Shown here one piece after another: positions 12,346 through 24,200 of a DNA stretch of 64,000 nt. A program made the translations under genes and the position numbers. This DNA is from Mytilus trossulus (Eukaryota > Mollusca > Bivalvia > Mytilida > Mytilidae). Each line of letters opens with the position of its first letter. Within the stretch, counting starts at the first letter, position 1. Location: contig NC_086376.1 of NCBI RefSeq assembly GCF_036588685.1, forward strand, positions 16,920,411 through 16,984,410, written 5' to 3'. The notes under the pieces are model-generated. The model was not told the origin of the DNA. It searched no databases and saw only the letters and a list, made by a program, of their open reading frames with translations.

Positions 12346-13176
12346 TATTTTACATTTTTTATTCATATTTTACAGGTTTTCGGGCGCCAAACCGTCTTCT
12401 TAACCTGTGACAGATGTGTATAAGGACAACAAATATAAGAAAAAACTAAGAATCAGCTGAAATGGTATTACTCATCAGATCAAGAAATAAGAACACAAAC
12501 TGGAAGTGGCAGGACATTTTTACATTGAGTTTGCTATCTTTAAGAATAAGTTTGTTTTATGGATCGATAAGTTTGCCAGGTTCAATAAGCAACATTTCAA
12601 TAAACATTAGGAGCAAAACAGACTTATCCTAAACGAAAATCCACTTCCATCACGGCTTTGATGAGAAGGGTACCTTTATACTTAAGTTAGATCAGAAAGG
12701 GGTATAATTGCATAACTTATAACTTCAATTATATAACTTATTGCGTTACATAACATAACATTTTTATGAGCATATATTGACCTGACAATGTGCATGTTCT
12801 TTACCTGTATAATGAATGTGTGCAAACGTATTGTTTCATGCGTAAATGTAATGCACCGGTTCTTCTTCTTTTTTATTGTATTATATTGCATATAATCTTG
12901 GCGGTCGGGTTTAATATTGTCATTTGAATGATAGACAATTATATTGAGCCCTATTTATTTATTATTGAGTACAAACTGTCAAAAAGATATTTCGAGTGGT
13001 CACATCAGCTATGGCATGTCCACGATGGTTCCATGATGGGAATACGACAGAGAAAAAAATGTAATTTTACTGTCGTGGGTTTGTAGCAAGTCAGCCGTAC
13101 AGTAGTCGTGCAACAATCGAACTACAATCGTCAGTTGTTTTAAAGTTTTCATGTCATTAGATGCGCGTGTAAAGCT

Positions 13177-13740
13177 AGGTTCACACTGGTTTGTCTCAAA
13201 CGACAATAATGTTTGAGGTGGTCTACCTTGGTATAGTCATCGATCTGACGTTCTACCCGAGAGTTTTTGACATGTCAAAAACATTCAAGTAAGGATCGAG
13301 AAGCCAAACACTAGAGAAAAGATCGATAATTCGTTGATAAGCGGTCGAATTGATCGGGAAAGGATCGTGAAGAGATCGAGTTTGGTCGGAATACAAATTG
13401 TTTACCGATCAGTTTTCGATCTTCGCTCGACTAATATCTGATCATTTCCCGATCAACGACACTCTGTACGATATGTGGTTAAGATTAACTCGACCAATGC
13501 CCGATCGCTTCAAGATCACTGTGATTTCTATATTTTTTTCATCCCAGAACAATTCGACCAATACCCGATCTCTACGCGACCACATTCGACCACTCTTCGA
13601 TCTCTACTCGGCCATTTACGAGTAAACATGACTAATGCAAGATTCTCTAAAAATGTGTGCAGCACTGATTAACTCTTTTAACTTTGCTTCTGCAAAAACA
13701 TATTGTCACTTGTTTATTAAAATTCATTATTAGACAGCTG
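13177..13740 (+). mobile_element. Foldback-element arm with a CGA(C/T) phased array
   Basis: It starts at the end motif GCTAGGTTCACACTG and runs into DNA studded with CGATC, CGACC and CGACT. In 13550-13620 successive CGA motifs lie 11, 11, 10, 11 and about 11 bases apart. The block corresponds, in reverse complement, to about 17000-17590 (shared landmarks: GTCTACCTTGGT, TTTGACATGTCAAAAA, GATCGAGTTTGGTCGGAAT) and, in the same orientation, to about 17630-17960. There is no transposase frame, so it looks like one arm of a non-autonomous foldback element. Confidence 0.6.
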
Positions 13741-13799
13741 ATGACTATATTAGCCTGTAAAGTTAGTTTTTAAGAACATCAATACCATATTTTAGCTAT

Positions 13800-14870
13800 T
13801 TAAATGGGCTATTTTTGCTTGACTGTCCGAATTTTACGTATGTCCAGAATTTTTTGTAGTATAAAACTAAGATGATGAGGTACAATTGCCAATGAGACAA
13901 TTCTCCACAGGACACCAAATGACACTTAGAAATTAACAACTATATGTCACCGTACGCGGTCGAATGTTTACAAACAGTTTTTTGCATACGCTATTTGATA
14001 CAATTTTATTATAGACGAAAGACAAATGATTTTTATTTGAATTCGTGATAGATACATGTAAACAATTTCAGAACAAGGATCCTCAAGGGGATTGAAATTC
14101 TATTTTTGGCCATATTTTGGGAAAATATGTGACATCTTTGCCCCCTTTTCAATATTATTAGTAAAAAAAGACAAATAGTGAACCATTCCACTACTGGGTA
14201 TCAGATTAATGGAAAATACTGATAACATACATATGCACATACCGGCATATGAACTAAACAGTAGGCTTAATTTGTAAGAAAGCAAGGAAAAGGGGATGGT
14301 GTTATCTATGTATAAGGCTATCTAAGATCAGTACTTATCCAGTGACAAATCACATTATGAAGAAAAGAGCAGTTAAATTCCAATCACAAATCGGCGTCCT
14401 ACTCTACTTCCATGAAGTTTTTAATATCATACGAGTCCTCTTTGTTCAGCTCCTGCAAGTCTCTCATACTTTTGATTTTGCCATTTGATTATGGACTTTC
14501 CGTTATAAATTTTCCTTATTCAGTATTTTTGTGATTACTATTTATACTGCCCACACAGTTGTTGCCTTGTCAGCCACTGCATCAGCACCATTTGCGGTCT
14601 ACCCCTTTTTGTTTGTTTTCTAAGCTCTCTCCAAGCTCCGTCACAACTATTAACCTGTCTATCTGAGCCCTGACCACCTTTCCAAACACTCCAACTGTAT
14701 TTTTTCCATGTACTTAGTGGATATTTTAAATGTAAAGTTTTACTCAGAGCTTCTGTGACCTACTGAATATAACATAATAAACGGAGAACGTGTCATTGGA
14801 CACAGATAATGCCCCAGCTTGCATATAACGTTATAAAATAGTCATCAAGAATAATAAAAGTGACATCAAA
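13800..14870 (+). mobile_element. S segment, copy 1 (plus orientation)
   Basis: This noncoding segment of about 1.07 kb recurs in the same orientation at about 18880-20770, once an 840-bp insertion there is removed, and inverted at about 15370-16100. Shared landmarks: TTGACTGTCCG, GACATCTTTGCCC, CACAACTATTAACCTGTCT, and AAACGGAGAACGTGTC near the end. No protein-coding potential was seen. Confidence 0.6.
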
Positions 14871-15240
14871 GCTAGGTTCACACTGCCGATCAGATCAACT
14901 CGATGATCCATATGCCCAAATTTCCACGACCAAGCGCAACCAAATTCTTGATCCGGTCTGTTTACAACTTCTACCCGACCTCCATCCGACTGTACACGAC
15001 CTTAACTCGACCATTCACGACTCCCTAATGACTCCATCACGACTCCATCCCGACAACAATATAAATACTTATTCGATAACTCCAAACAATTCACATTCTT
15101 TACACGATCTTTCCTCGACTAGCTAGACCAAATCAACTATTCACGATTTCAGCCTTATCTCGACCAGACCAGATCGACCTGATCGTATATGGGTCGTAGG
15201 GATACTCGGGAATTGGTCGGGTATGCACATTTTAAGTATA
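14871..15240 (+). mobile_element. CGA-array block with TAGGTTCACACTG end
   Basis: GCTAGGTTCACACTGCCGAT opens the block. Within 14975-15060 successive CGAC motifs are 11, 10, 11, 10, 22 (with a TGAC at 11), and 11 bases apart. The whole block recurs in reverse complement at 20880-21252, including the closing TATGGGTCGTAGG...GGTCGGGTATG. It is directly followed by an inverted S segment. Confidence 0.65.
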
Positions 15241-15369
15241 AAAACGTCCGATTTTTTATTCCCTGCCGCATTGGAGTGGGTATGAAGTGTTACCCTTGTC
15301 CGTCCATACGCACGTCCGTACGTCCCAACATGACCCTTTATAATGTTATTTATAAACTCATCATAGATA

Positions 15370-16100
15370 TGATATCATATATGCTTCCTGGGGTATTATT
15401 GGTGTCCCATGGACACATTCTCCGTTTTTTTAGTTATATATAGTAGAAGGTCCGAGTAAAATCATACATTTAAAATCTTTACATAGAAATATAGGTTTGG
15501 GATTTGTGGGCAAGTTGGTAAGAGGCCAGAGAGACAGGTTAAAAGCTGTGACGGAGCTTGTAGAGTGCATAGAAGACGACGAACATGGTGTAGACATCAC
15601 CAGGCGCCGAGAAATCTAGGTGATGCAGTGGCTGTTAGGACGACCACTGTTTTTGGGGTAGTTTGAGAGACTTGCACTAAATCAATAAAGAGGAACCCAA
15701 TGCTTATAAAAACTTCCTCATAGTGGACACTGATTTGTTTTATTGTCCTTTTTGGAAATGACACCACAAAATGAGATTTGTCACTGGATTAGTTATGTAA
15801 GATAGCAATATACATAAACTTAAACATAAAAATACATCCCCATTTCCTTGCTTGTCAAATATATGTGCATAATTATGTTATCAGTATTTTTCATAGATTT
15901 AATATCCAGTAGTTGAATGGTCAAAGATATGTATGTTCTGTTTGCTGTATAACAACAATCTGCATGTATTTGCCACAAAAATATTGCAAAAAGAGGGCAA
16001 AGATGTCACATATGTCCCCAAAATTTGACCCAAAGTAGAATATCAATCCCCTGGAGTGATACCTTTCTAAAACAGTTTACAATTTTACATATATTAAGAG
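15370..16100 (-). mobile_element. S segment, copy 2 (inverted)
   Basis: Reverse complement of the S segment: GGACACATTCTCCGTTT opens it, then AGACAGGTTAAAAGCTGTGA, CACAAAATGAGATTTGTCAC, and AGAGGGCAAAGATGTCACAT near the far end. With copy 1 and the array between them it makes a large imperfect palindrome spanning about 13.8-16.1 kb. Confidence 0.6.
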
Positions 16101-16700
16101 TACATTTCTTTCTAACCAAAGTTTGGTAAACGTTGCATGCCGTTTGTTATAGTTTTGTCAAACGTAACAGAAGTAGAAACAAATGCATCGTTTGATTAGA
16201 GGGGATTGAATTTTTGAGTAATTTTAGACACTGTTTTGAGTTATGACAAGCAAGAACACGTTTAAATAATTGATTGAATGTTAAAGTAAATAAATAGAAA
16301 AAAAATGCATCGTTTGAACTAACAAACGACGAACGACAAACTGTAGATGCTTTGCAGAGAGTGTATAGTCTGTCAAAGTAAATGCAAACTTGCAAAAGTA
16401 TCTTAGAAACAAATGATCAAAACGTGTGCTCGCTAAAGGAACAGGTTTTATCATTACTGTTGGAAAGAATTCCCACCAAATTAACAATATATGTCTTTTT
16501 TGTGTGAAATCACGTCAAAAAGTTCGAATGTAAAAATAAAATGACTGTAAGGTGACCTATAGTTATTATTGATAATCTGTTGTATTTGTTTATTCTGTAA
16601 AGAGCTGTATAATTGGCAATTGTACCACATCTTCTTTTTTTATGCTACAAACATTTCTGAACAAACGGAAAAAACGGACAGAAAAAACAGAAAAAAAAGC
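16101..16700. other. Spacer between foldback units, with an R1 scrap
   Basis: AT-rich sequence without a supported gene. An R1 3' end fragment in plus orientation lies at about 16535-16640 (AAGGTGACCTATAGTTATT ... ATTGGCAATTGTACCACATC). Confidence 0.5.
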
Positions 16701-16704
16701 CCAT

Positions 16705-18280
16705 AAAACAGGTAAAATATAATCTTGATGTTCTTATGAACCAACTTTGAAAGATAACTTAGTCATGATCAGTCTAACAATGAATACTATTGCACAATCA
16801 CTTTGACATTTGAAAAATCCGCCGGTGCCAAAATTGCAGGATTTTGATCCGTTCCGGAACATCTGAGATCATGTTGGGTTACGTGTTGCTTAGTTTTTAG
16901 TTTTCTATGTTATGTGGACTGCTGTTTGTCTTGTCGTCGGTTACCGTTTTTCGCTATGGCTGTGTCGGATGATTTTCGACCTCTGAGTTTGATAGTTCCC
17001 TTGGTGTTTTTTGTCTCTCCTTTAAAATGTTACCTCTCCTTGCAAAAGTAAAGACACGTACTGTAAATGAAGGAATTTTTGTACAGTTAAAAATAATGTT
17101 GCCAATATATTTTTGGGGTAGCATAGTGATGAGAGTTAATCAGATCTGCACACGCGTTTAGAGAATCGTGTAACAGTCATGTGTTCTCGTGTATGGCCGA
17201 GTCGAGATGATATAAATATACAAGTCGCAGTGATCTGGAAGCGATCGGGCATTGATCGAGTAAATCTGGAAATGATCGGAAATTAGTCGAGCAAAGGTCG
17301 AAATGATAGAGTACTGATTGGTATTTTTTTGTAATCCGACCAAACTTGATCTCTACACGATATCTTCCCGATCAAATCGACCGCAACTCGACGAATTTTC
17401 GAGTGACTTGCTTCTCGATCCTTACTCGAATGTTTTTGATATGTCAAAAATTCGTGGGTAGAAAGTCAGATCGTTGACGACCAAGGTAGACTACCCCGAA
17501 CATTCTTAACGATTGAGACGGATAAGTTTCCCGATCACTTAATTTGTCTTGATCGGGTTTGATCGAGTTGATCTGATCGGCAGTGTGAAATTCATACTGC
17601 AGGTGTGAATAACGGTCGCATGGATTGGGAAAGGATGGTATACAAAAAATTTACTGATCAGTACTCGATCATTTCGACCTTTGCGCGACTAATGTGAGAT
17701 CATTTCCAGATTAACTCGACCAATGCCCAATCGCTTTTAGATCACTTCTTTATTTTATTTTATCCCAGACCAACTCAACCAGTACCCGATCCCTTCGCGA
17801 CCACATTCGACCACCCTTCGATCTCTACTCAGCAATACATGATAACACATGACAGCTATACAATTCACTAAAAGTATGTACAGATCTAATTTACTCTCAT
17901 AACTTTGCTTACATAAAAAAATATTGGCGACATTATTTTAAGTGTACAAAAATTCCCCAATATACAGTAGTCGTTTGTACTTTTCCTAGAAGAGGTGTAA
18001 AATTTAAAAAAAGAGGCTAAAGATACCAATTCGATGAACATTCAAGCTCAAAGTTCGACTAACCGAAACAGCCATAGCGAAAAACGAAAACCGACGGGAA
18101 GACAAAGTCCTCATTTCGCAACGTCATAGAAAAATAAAAACTTTGCAACATGTAACCCAACAAAACCTTAAATGATCTCTGATGTTTCGAGAAGGAAGAA
18201 AATCCTGCATTATTAGACGGATGAAGACTAAGTTATCCTTCAAGGTGGATTTATAAGAACGTCAAGATTATATTTGTAAT
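16705..18280. mobile_element. Large imperfect inverted repeat (foldback element), about 1.57 kb
   Basis: The left arm starts with TATAATCTTGATGTTCTTAT (16719) and the right arm ends with its reverse complement (about 18250-18273, ending TCAAGATTATA). Inside, GGGTTACGTGTTGC / GCAACATGTAACCC, TTTTTCGCTATGGCTGT / CAGCCATAGCGAAAAAC and two opposed CGA-motif arrays (17160-17590 and 17630-17860) continue the symmetry about a centre near 17.5 kb. No transposase is visible, so the element would need a protein supplied elsewhere. The outer arms also resemble diverged R5 sequence. Confidence 0.65.
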
Positions 18281-18710
18281 TTCAGTCGTTTATCTATGAT
18301 GAGTTTATTAAACGGGCAGTGCATTATAATGAAATTAATTTCTCTTGTGTGTTTCATCATATGTAGCATAGAGGGCAGTAGGTTATTCCGCTTCAAAATT
18401 ATTTTCGCGGTATTTTATTACCTTTGTAATCATTCAGCACGACACCGTCAATATGAACAGTCTTTGAACAATTTTCTTGGTAAATTTTTCTTCTGGTTAA
18501 AGTTTATTCAGCTTTATATTTGAAGAGTTTTTGTTTGATACTGCTGTTTGAATTATATATTTTATGTGTAGATATATGTATGAATTATATTTATTTCTTA
18601 TCAAATATAGGGCATTGGCGTTGTCGTGCGACTATCCACTTTACAAATTCTTTGGTATTTAATACTATTTTTTTATAGCCTTTTATGGCGTGTATATTCA
18701 GAGTGGTTAA

Positions 18711-18862
18711 ATATACTTGGATATTTGGTACAAGTATTGGTTATACTTAGATATTTGGTACAAGTATTGGTTATACTTTGATATTTGGTACAAGTGTTGG
18801 TTATACTCGGGTATTTGGTACAAGTATTTGTAATACTTGGATATTTGGTACAACCATTGGTC
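18711..18862. repeat. 30-bp tandem repeat, about 5 copies
   Basis: The unit has landmarks TATACTTGGATATTTGGTAC and AAGTATTGGT, repeated at 30-base steps with a few substitutions. It sits between the foldback element and the next S segment. Confidence 0.85.
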
Positions 18863-18879
18863 TTATATCTACACTGGTG

Positions 18880-20770
18880 GGTGGTTTATACCAGGATCAT
18901 TTATCCGTTTTATGGGGTGTTTTTTTTCTGTTTGACTGTCCGTATTTTCCGTCCAGAAATGTTTGTAGGATAAAACAAGTGTTGTAAACTGTAAACAACT
19001 CTTCACATAATACTAAATGACACATACATTATTAATAACAACTATAGGTCACTTTACGGTCAAATTTATGTTTCATTCGAATTTTTGGACGCAGTTTCAA
19101 ACAAAATTGAGACGAAAGACAATTGTTTTTGTATTTGATCTCTCGATAGATATATATACTGACCGACTTTAGAAACGCAACACTAGATTATTTTCATGTT
19201 ATTTTTTAATGAATGTGTCCCCGTCAAAAGCGATGACTGCATGTTACAAACGCTAAAATTCTGTCTGACATGTTTTGGGTTCTGTTTTACACCTTCTGGT
19301 TTTGCATATGTGCAACCCATTAATTGGTTTTGGCAATTATGTGGTTGGAACTTGAGGGCTTTTAAGGTTTTCCTTCAGTCGATTCTTTGGAATTCAGTTG
19401 ATGGGAAACATTTATGGCATGAATCTGTACTCAATGGCACTCAGCAATTTGATTAGCAGTTGACGTTGCGTCCGTAAACATGTCTGGCAAATGACGTTGC
19501 GTTATCAAATTCTGTTGACGTTTCATCGTCACTAAACGTTTATCTGTTCAGTGAATGCCAGCAACAAATAGTGTCTACTTGTATCGTTGTCGGAAGGACA
19601 GTAGAACGAGTTTCTGAAGTCATATAGTATGGTTGCAGCACGTTTATGTTGTAATGTTTGCAGTATTCTTAAGGGGTAATTCAGTTTTTTTGTTTCTCAG
19701 TCTTGGCAAAATGGAGATGCAAAATTTTAAAACTGGTTTAAATTAGGCAAAGGATTGAAAAAACTGTTTCACAAAGCAAAACATCTGAAACAATCTTTCA
19801 TGGGTCCAAAATTTCGCTTTAAGAAATTCGTGCGACTTAAAAAATTCGGTTTGTTCAATAACCACAGGTAAGTCAGATTTTGATTTTTTGTACGGAGAAA
19901 GAAGTATGATAAGCATGCAAAGTAGTTGTAAGAAAATCAAACAAGATTTGGTAAAAAAGAATCAACAAAATGAGTGTTGCGTTTCTAAAGTCGTTCAGTA
20001 TATGTTTTAAGTTTCAGGAAAGGTATCACTCTAGGTGATTGAACTTCTACTTTGGGTCAAATTTTGGGAAATATGTGACATCTTTGCCCTCTTTTTGCCA
20101 TATGTTAGCAAATGCATGCAGGTTGTTGTCATTCACCAAAAATAATAATCGTTGACCATTTAACTACTGGATATCAAATCTATGAAAAATACTGATTACA
20201 TTCTTATGCACATACTAGTATATGACACTAACAGTACGCTTTATTTGTAAACATGCAAGGAAAAGAAGATGGTAAAATTTATGTATATTGCTACAACTTC
20301 AATATCATAAGTACTAATCTATTTACAAATCTCATTTTGTGGTGTCATTTTCAAGAAAAGAGCAATAAAACTTCAATAATATATCAACGTCCACTTTGAG
20401 GAAGTTTTTATAATCATCGGGTTCCTCTTTTTTGAAATAGTGCAAGTCTCTCAGTCTGCCCACACAGTGGTGGTCGTGTCAGCCACTGCCTCACCTAGAT
20501 TTCTCGGTGCACGTTGCTGTCTACACCATCTAGTTCGTCTGCTATGCTCTCCTCAAGCTCTATCACAACTATTAACCTGTCTCTCTAAGCTCTAATCCCC
20601 TTGCCCACAAATCCAACTGCTTTATTTTTATGTAGATATCTAGTTTGAATGTATAATTTTACTCAAAGTCTTACCAAATAAACGGGGAATGTGTCCAAGT
20701 GACACACATTATGCCCAAACTGGCTTATAACATTATAAAGGGTCATTACTCATGAACGGCCACCCAAATC
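18880..20770 (+). mobile_element. S segment, copy 3, split by an 840-bp insertion
   Basis: Collinear with copy 1 (TTGACTGTCCGTATTTTCCG, AGTTTCAGGAAAGGTATCAC, GACATCTTTGCCCTC, CACAACTATTAACCTGTCTC, AAACGGGGAATGTGTC). It is interrupted at 19159-19998 by a separate transposable element. Excluding that insert its length is close to copy 1. Confidence 0.6.
19159..19998. mobile_element. 840-bp non-autonomous TIR transposon, TA-flanked
   Basis: The left end reads CTGACCGACTTTAGAAACGC and the right end, in reverse complement, CTGAACGACTTTAGAAACGC. The inverted repeats match for 26 bases with one difference. Both ends abut TA (19157-19158 and 19999-20000), the target duplication of the Tc1/mariner superfamily. 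The homologous S copy 1 shows the interrupted site without an insert (GATAGATACATGTAAAC). The internal frames (86 and 65 codons) show no DDE transposase motif that I can see, so it is probably a deletion derivative moved in trans. Confidence 0.8.
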
Positions 20771-20879
20771 GCACTTGAACTGTGTTTTATGGAATAAGCA
20801 TTGTGTATACATTTCATAAAGTTTGGTTGAGGCAAACTAAAGTTAGAGAACGAAAACCACTCCAAAGCGGCGGGCAATA

Positions 20880-21252
20880 AAAACAATTGGACGTTTTTAT
20901 ACTGAAACTATGTTGACCCAACCAATTCCCGACTATTCCTACGACCCATATACGATCAAGTCGATTTGGTCTGGTCGAGATCAGTCTGAGATCGAGGATA
21001 GTTGATTTGGTCTAGCTTGTCGAGCAAAGATCGTGTAGAGATCGGAATTATCGAATTAGTATTCCTTTTGTTGTCGGGATGAAGTCGTGGTGGATTCATT
21101 AAGAAGTCGTTGTTAATTCTCGTGTACAGCCGGATAGCAGTCGGGTAGTAGTCGTAAAGAGGCCCGAACATGAATTTGGTTGCGCTTGGTCGTGAAAATT
21201 TGAACAATCGGGATCATCGAGTTGATCTGATCGGCAGTGTGAACCTACCTTT
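20880..21252 (-). mobile_element. CGA-array block, inverted copy
   Basis: Reverse complement of the 14871-15240 block. It ends with GATCTGATCGGCAGTGTGAA at about 21224-21243, followed by CCTACC. The same array of CGA motifs is seen read backwards (GTCG/GATCG). With S copy 3 it forms a unit equal, in inverted order, to array plus S at 14.87-16.1 kb. Confidence 0.65.
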
Positions 21253-24200
21253 TTTGCTACTCTGTTTCAAAATAACAAGCTTTATAAAAGACTGTTATAA
21301 ATTGATACTAGTAGTAATGAGTATATAAATAAACGACATAAAATGGTAGAAAAAATGGATGTTGTTGTTTTCGAGATATAAGCCACTGTAAATTTGACGG
21401 GAAATAATTCTTTATAGATTGTCAATGCATTTTAACATTGGCACCTTTTTTTCTTTGAAAAGCAATGAAAAGCTAACAATGATTTTCAAAGATTTTTAGT
21501 GATTTAAAATTATATGTAATAAAATTATGGAGAGAAAATTAGGCGTTAGTGGGAAAAAATGTCAAGGTACATATACTGCATGGATAAAACCAGACGATTC
21601 CGAACATCTGGCAAAATTTCAAAGAAAGGGGGCGAGAATCTCTTATTGTTCAATCACTAAGAAAAGTGAAATAGTGAAATAATAATTCGTTTTTATTGGA
21701 TCGCTTTGTCAAAATACGTTAAGAAACATCTCTCATGAATTATTCACTTGCAAATGAATAATTCGCCAGCATTGATTCCGTATTCATGTGAATCTAATTT
21801 AACCCTCAGTTGTATTAAGCATGAATAAGGTGTGTTAAGCTAAGGAAAGGAAGAGAATGTCAACATTGACATTCAAAATAGATGATTTTTACTTCCACGG
21901 TTTTAACATCGCACTTCCGCTGTGCGGTTACCGAAGCTCTAGTGAGATGTTACATGTATGAGGTCACTGCATACGGAAAAGCTGTTGCATAAAATAATGG
22001 AAAGACATGTATTTGAAGGCAGTGCATTTTTGATGATTTTGATAAAATAAAGAAAAGTCTATGTACAGATGTGATATATAGTAACATTTAGACTTTTAAT
22101 AATATAATACATATAATTTTTTAATTTAATAATATAAAACATATTCTTTTTTTCTAATTGAAAGTATAGTTTGAGTTGGTTATTGGTACTTGGATATTGT
22201 TGTACTGTACCGTATTTGTTGCAGTTCATGTTAATGGTACCCTATTTATGTTTTATTAGAAAATATACATGGTTTTATTTTCATTAATGTTTTAAACTTG
22301 AACTGTTTTTTTTCAATTATTTATTTTTAATAGATGTTGATCTAATATAATGTTACATGCGCATAATTTTAAATATCAAAGAAAAAAATCTGCAAAAAAT
22401 CATATACATAAAGTGTATAAAAATTTTACGTGCATTTTTTTCTATGATTGATTATATACATTAATATATAAAACAAAGAGATATATATCACAATAACCCG
22501 TCCGTCATTAATTTTCAGTACACTTTGATTAAATTTCTTGTCTGAAATAAATTATTTAAGTCGAAACCATCTTAAAATACACCTGTGAAATGCACAAATG
22601 TCAATATCTTGTCAAAAACGTCAATAAGAAATGTTCTACTGAGGCGGTTTGTTTTAAGTTGGCGATAAATTAGGTATGTGACACGAATTTTTGTTACAAT
22701 ATTTAATTATTTTCTAATGAACGAGCTGTGTTCTGATTTAAGTCAAAATGTGAAGAATTCTCAAAGAAGAAATTTTGCCAATTATAGAGACGACATAATG
22801 CCTCTCAAGGATTACGGATAAAGAGAAATCACCATATAATTTGATCATAAAGTAAGTTCCAGATACTTTCCAAAGTTACCATGATTTTTTTTCGGGGTGT
22901 ACTAAAGGCATGTACTCTCTAGGCATTGGCATGCACACATCAAATTCGAAGTCATCACTATTGCTAGGAAACACAAATATGATATATATTTTTTTTAATT
23001 TCTGAAGAACTCAAAAATGAGCTTTGGGATGAAGCTCAAGGTTTACAAAAATTTCAAAAAAAAAATTAAAATATTACTATCTTATTTGAAACATTCCATA
23101 TTTGTGTTTCCACCTTTTTTTCACATATGTACCGTACTTCATTGAATAGAAAGAAAAAAAACAAGTCTAAAATTAATATTTTCTCCCACGAGACTGCATG
23201 TTATACTATAGAAATCAATTATTCAGTCAGAGATTAATTAACGGGCTTTTCACACAAATTCACTTAAAATGAGAAAAGTTTACATAAAACAGTAGTCTTA
23301 AGTGATAGTTTATCAAACAATGATTCTGAAAATGCAATTTTGAGGCACTTTTTTCATAAATTAAGGGAGATAATAAGCCACTTCCGGTTAAATCAGTCAC
23401 TTCCGGTGTCAATTGATAGCTTACTTTACTCTGATTAAAAAATAATAGCTTCCATATACTTTAAATAAGGGAGATAACGTGCTACTTCCGGTTTAAAAAG
23501 GTCACTTCTGGTTGTCTGATTTTCAAGGTCATGTCAATCTACGTCTCTATTATGCGAGGGAAATGTGTTATATCTTAATATGCTTATATTGATTATTAGA
23601 GGGGAGGAAACTACTATCAAATGTCAACACACCCTTTAACCAAAACATGTATGTTACGACATGTCGCAAATATCAGTTAAGTAAAAATATTTTAGTCGAT
23701 TTTATTACAGTTTCTGATGAGAGGCAATATTCCGCCAAAATAAAAAAATAGAAATCTGACCTAGACCCTTGAACTTGAAACCATTTTCTTTTTGATGGAC
23801 AAAGGACCTCAGTTCACAAGACGCTAAGCCTCTATCACTTATGGTTTACCTTTTACAATTACATTTCACATACATAACTCTAATATAGAATCTCCGGACC
23901 GCTTTGATCAAAATTATTGTTAAGACCCGGAGAATGTAATAAGCAAATTGGTAAAATAATTTTGTCGTAATCTGGTACGGTTGAGAAGGAGATACACACA
24001 CAAGAAAAACAATGTTTTGAGAGATAACTCTTACAATAAGAAGTGTTCGATTCAAAAGCGCAAAAACTGTTCGGTACCATATGCAAAAAATCTAGAAGGA
24101 TAACTAATATAGCGTAATGATACGTATTCTTCACAGTATTCTTTAAGAAAATACTGACGGTGGTACGTTCCATGGTTAATGTTTGTTAGTATATTTGTTG

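Larger units (their letters stand above)
7091..13176. other. Gene-free stretch with R1 and R2 repeats
   Basis: No convincing exon was found on either strand, and open frames here are short and low in complexity. Recognised content: R1 copies at about 7590-7745 (minus), 8225-8845 (plus, interrupted), 10655-11060 (minus), 11885-12095 (plus) and 12170-12345 (plus), plus a short minus-strand scrap near 10320-10400. The remainder is AT-rich with nothing identified. A 5' untranslated exon of the minus-strand gene may lie in the first part. Confidence 0.5.

Noticed and set aside
19196-19456. 86-codon frame inside the 840-bp TIR element as a transposase remnant
   Set aside because: No DDE/DDD motif or helix-turn-helix pattern is visible; length is compatible with chance.
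21527-21682. 51-codon plus-strand frame starting MERKLGVSGKK
   Set aside because: Composition is somewhat protein-like, but there is no signal, splice context, known motif or length support.
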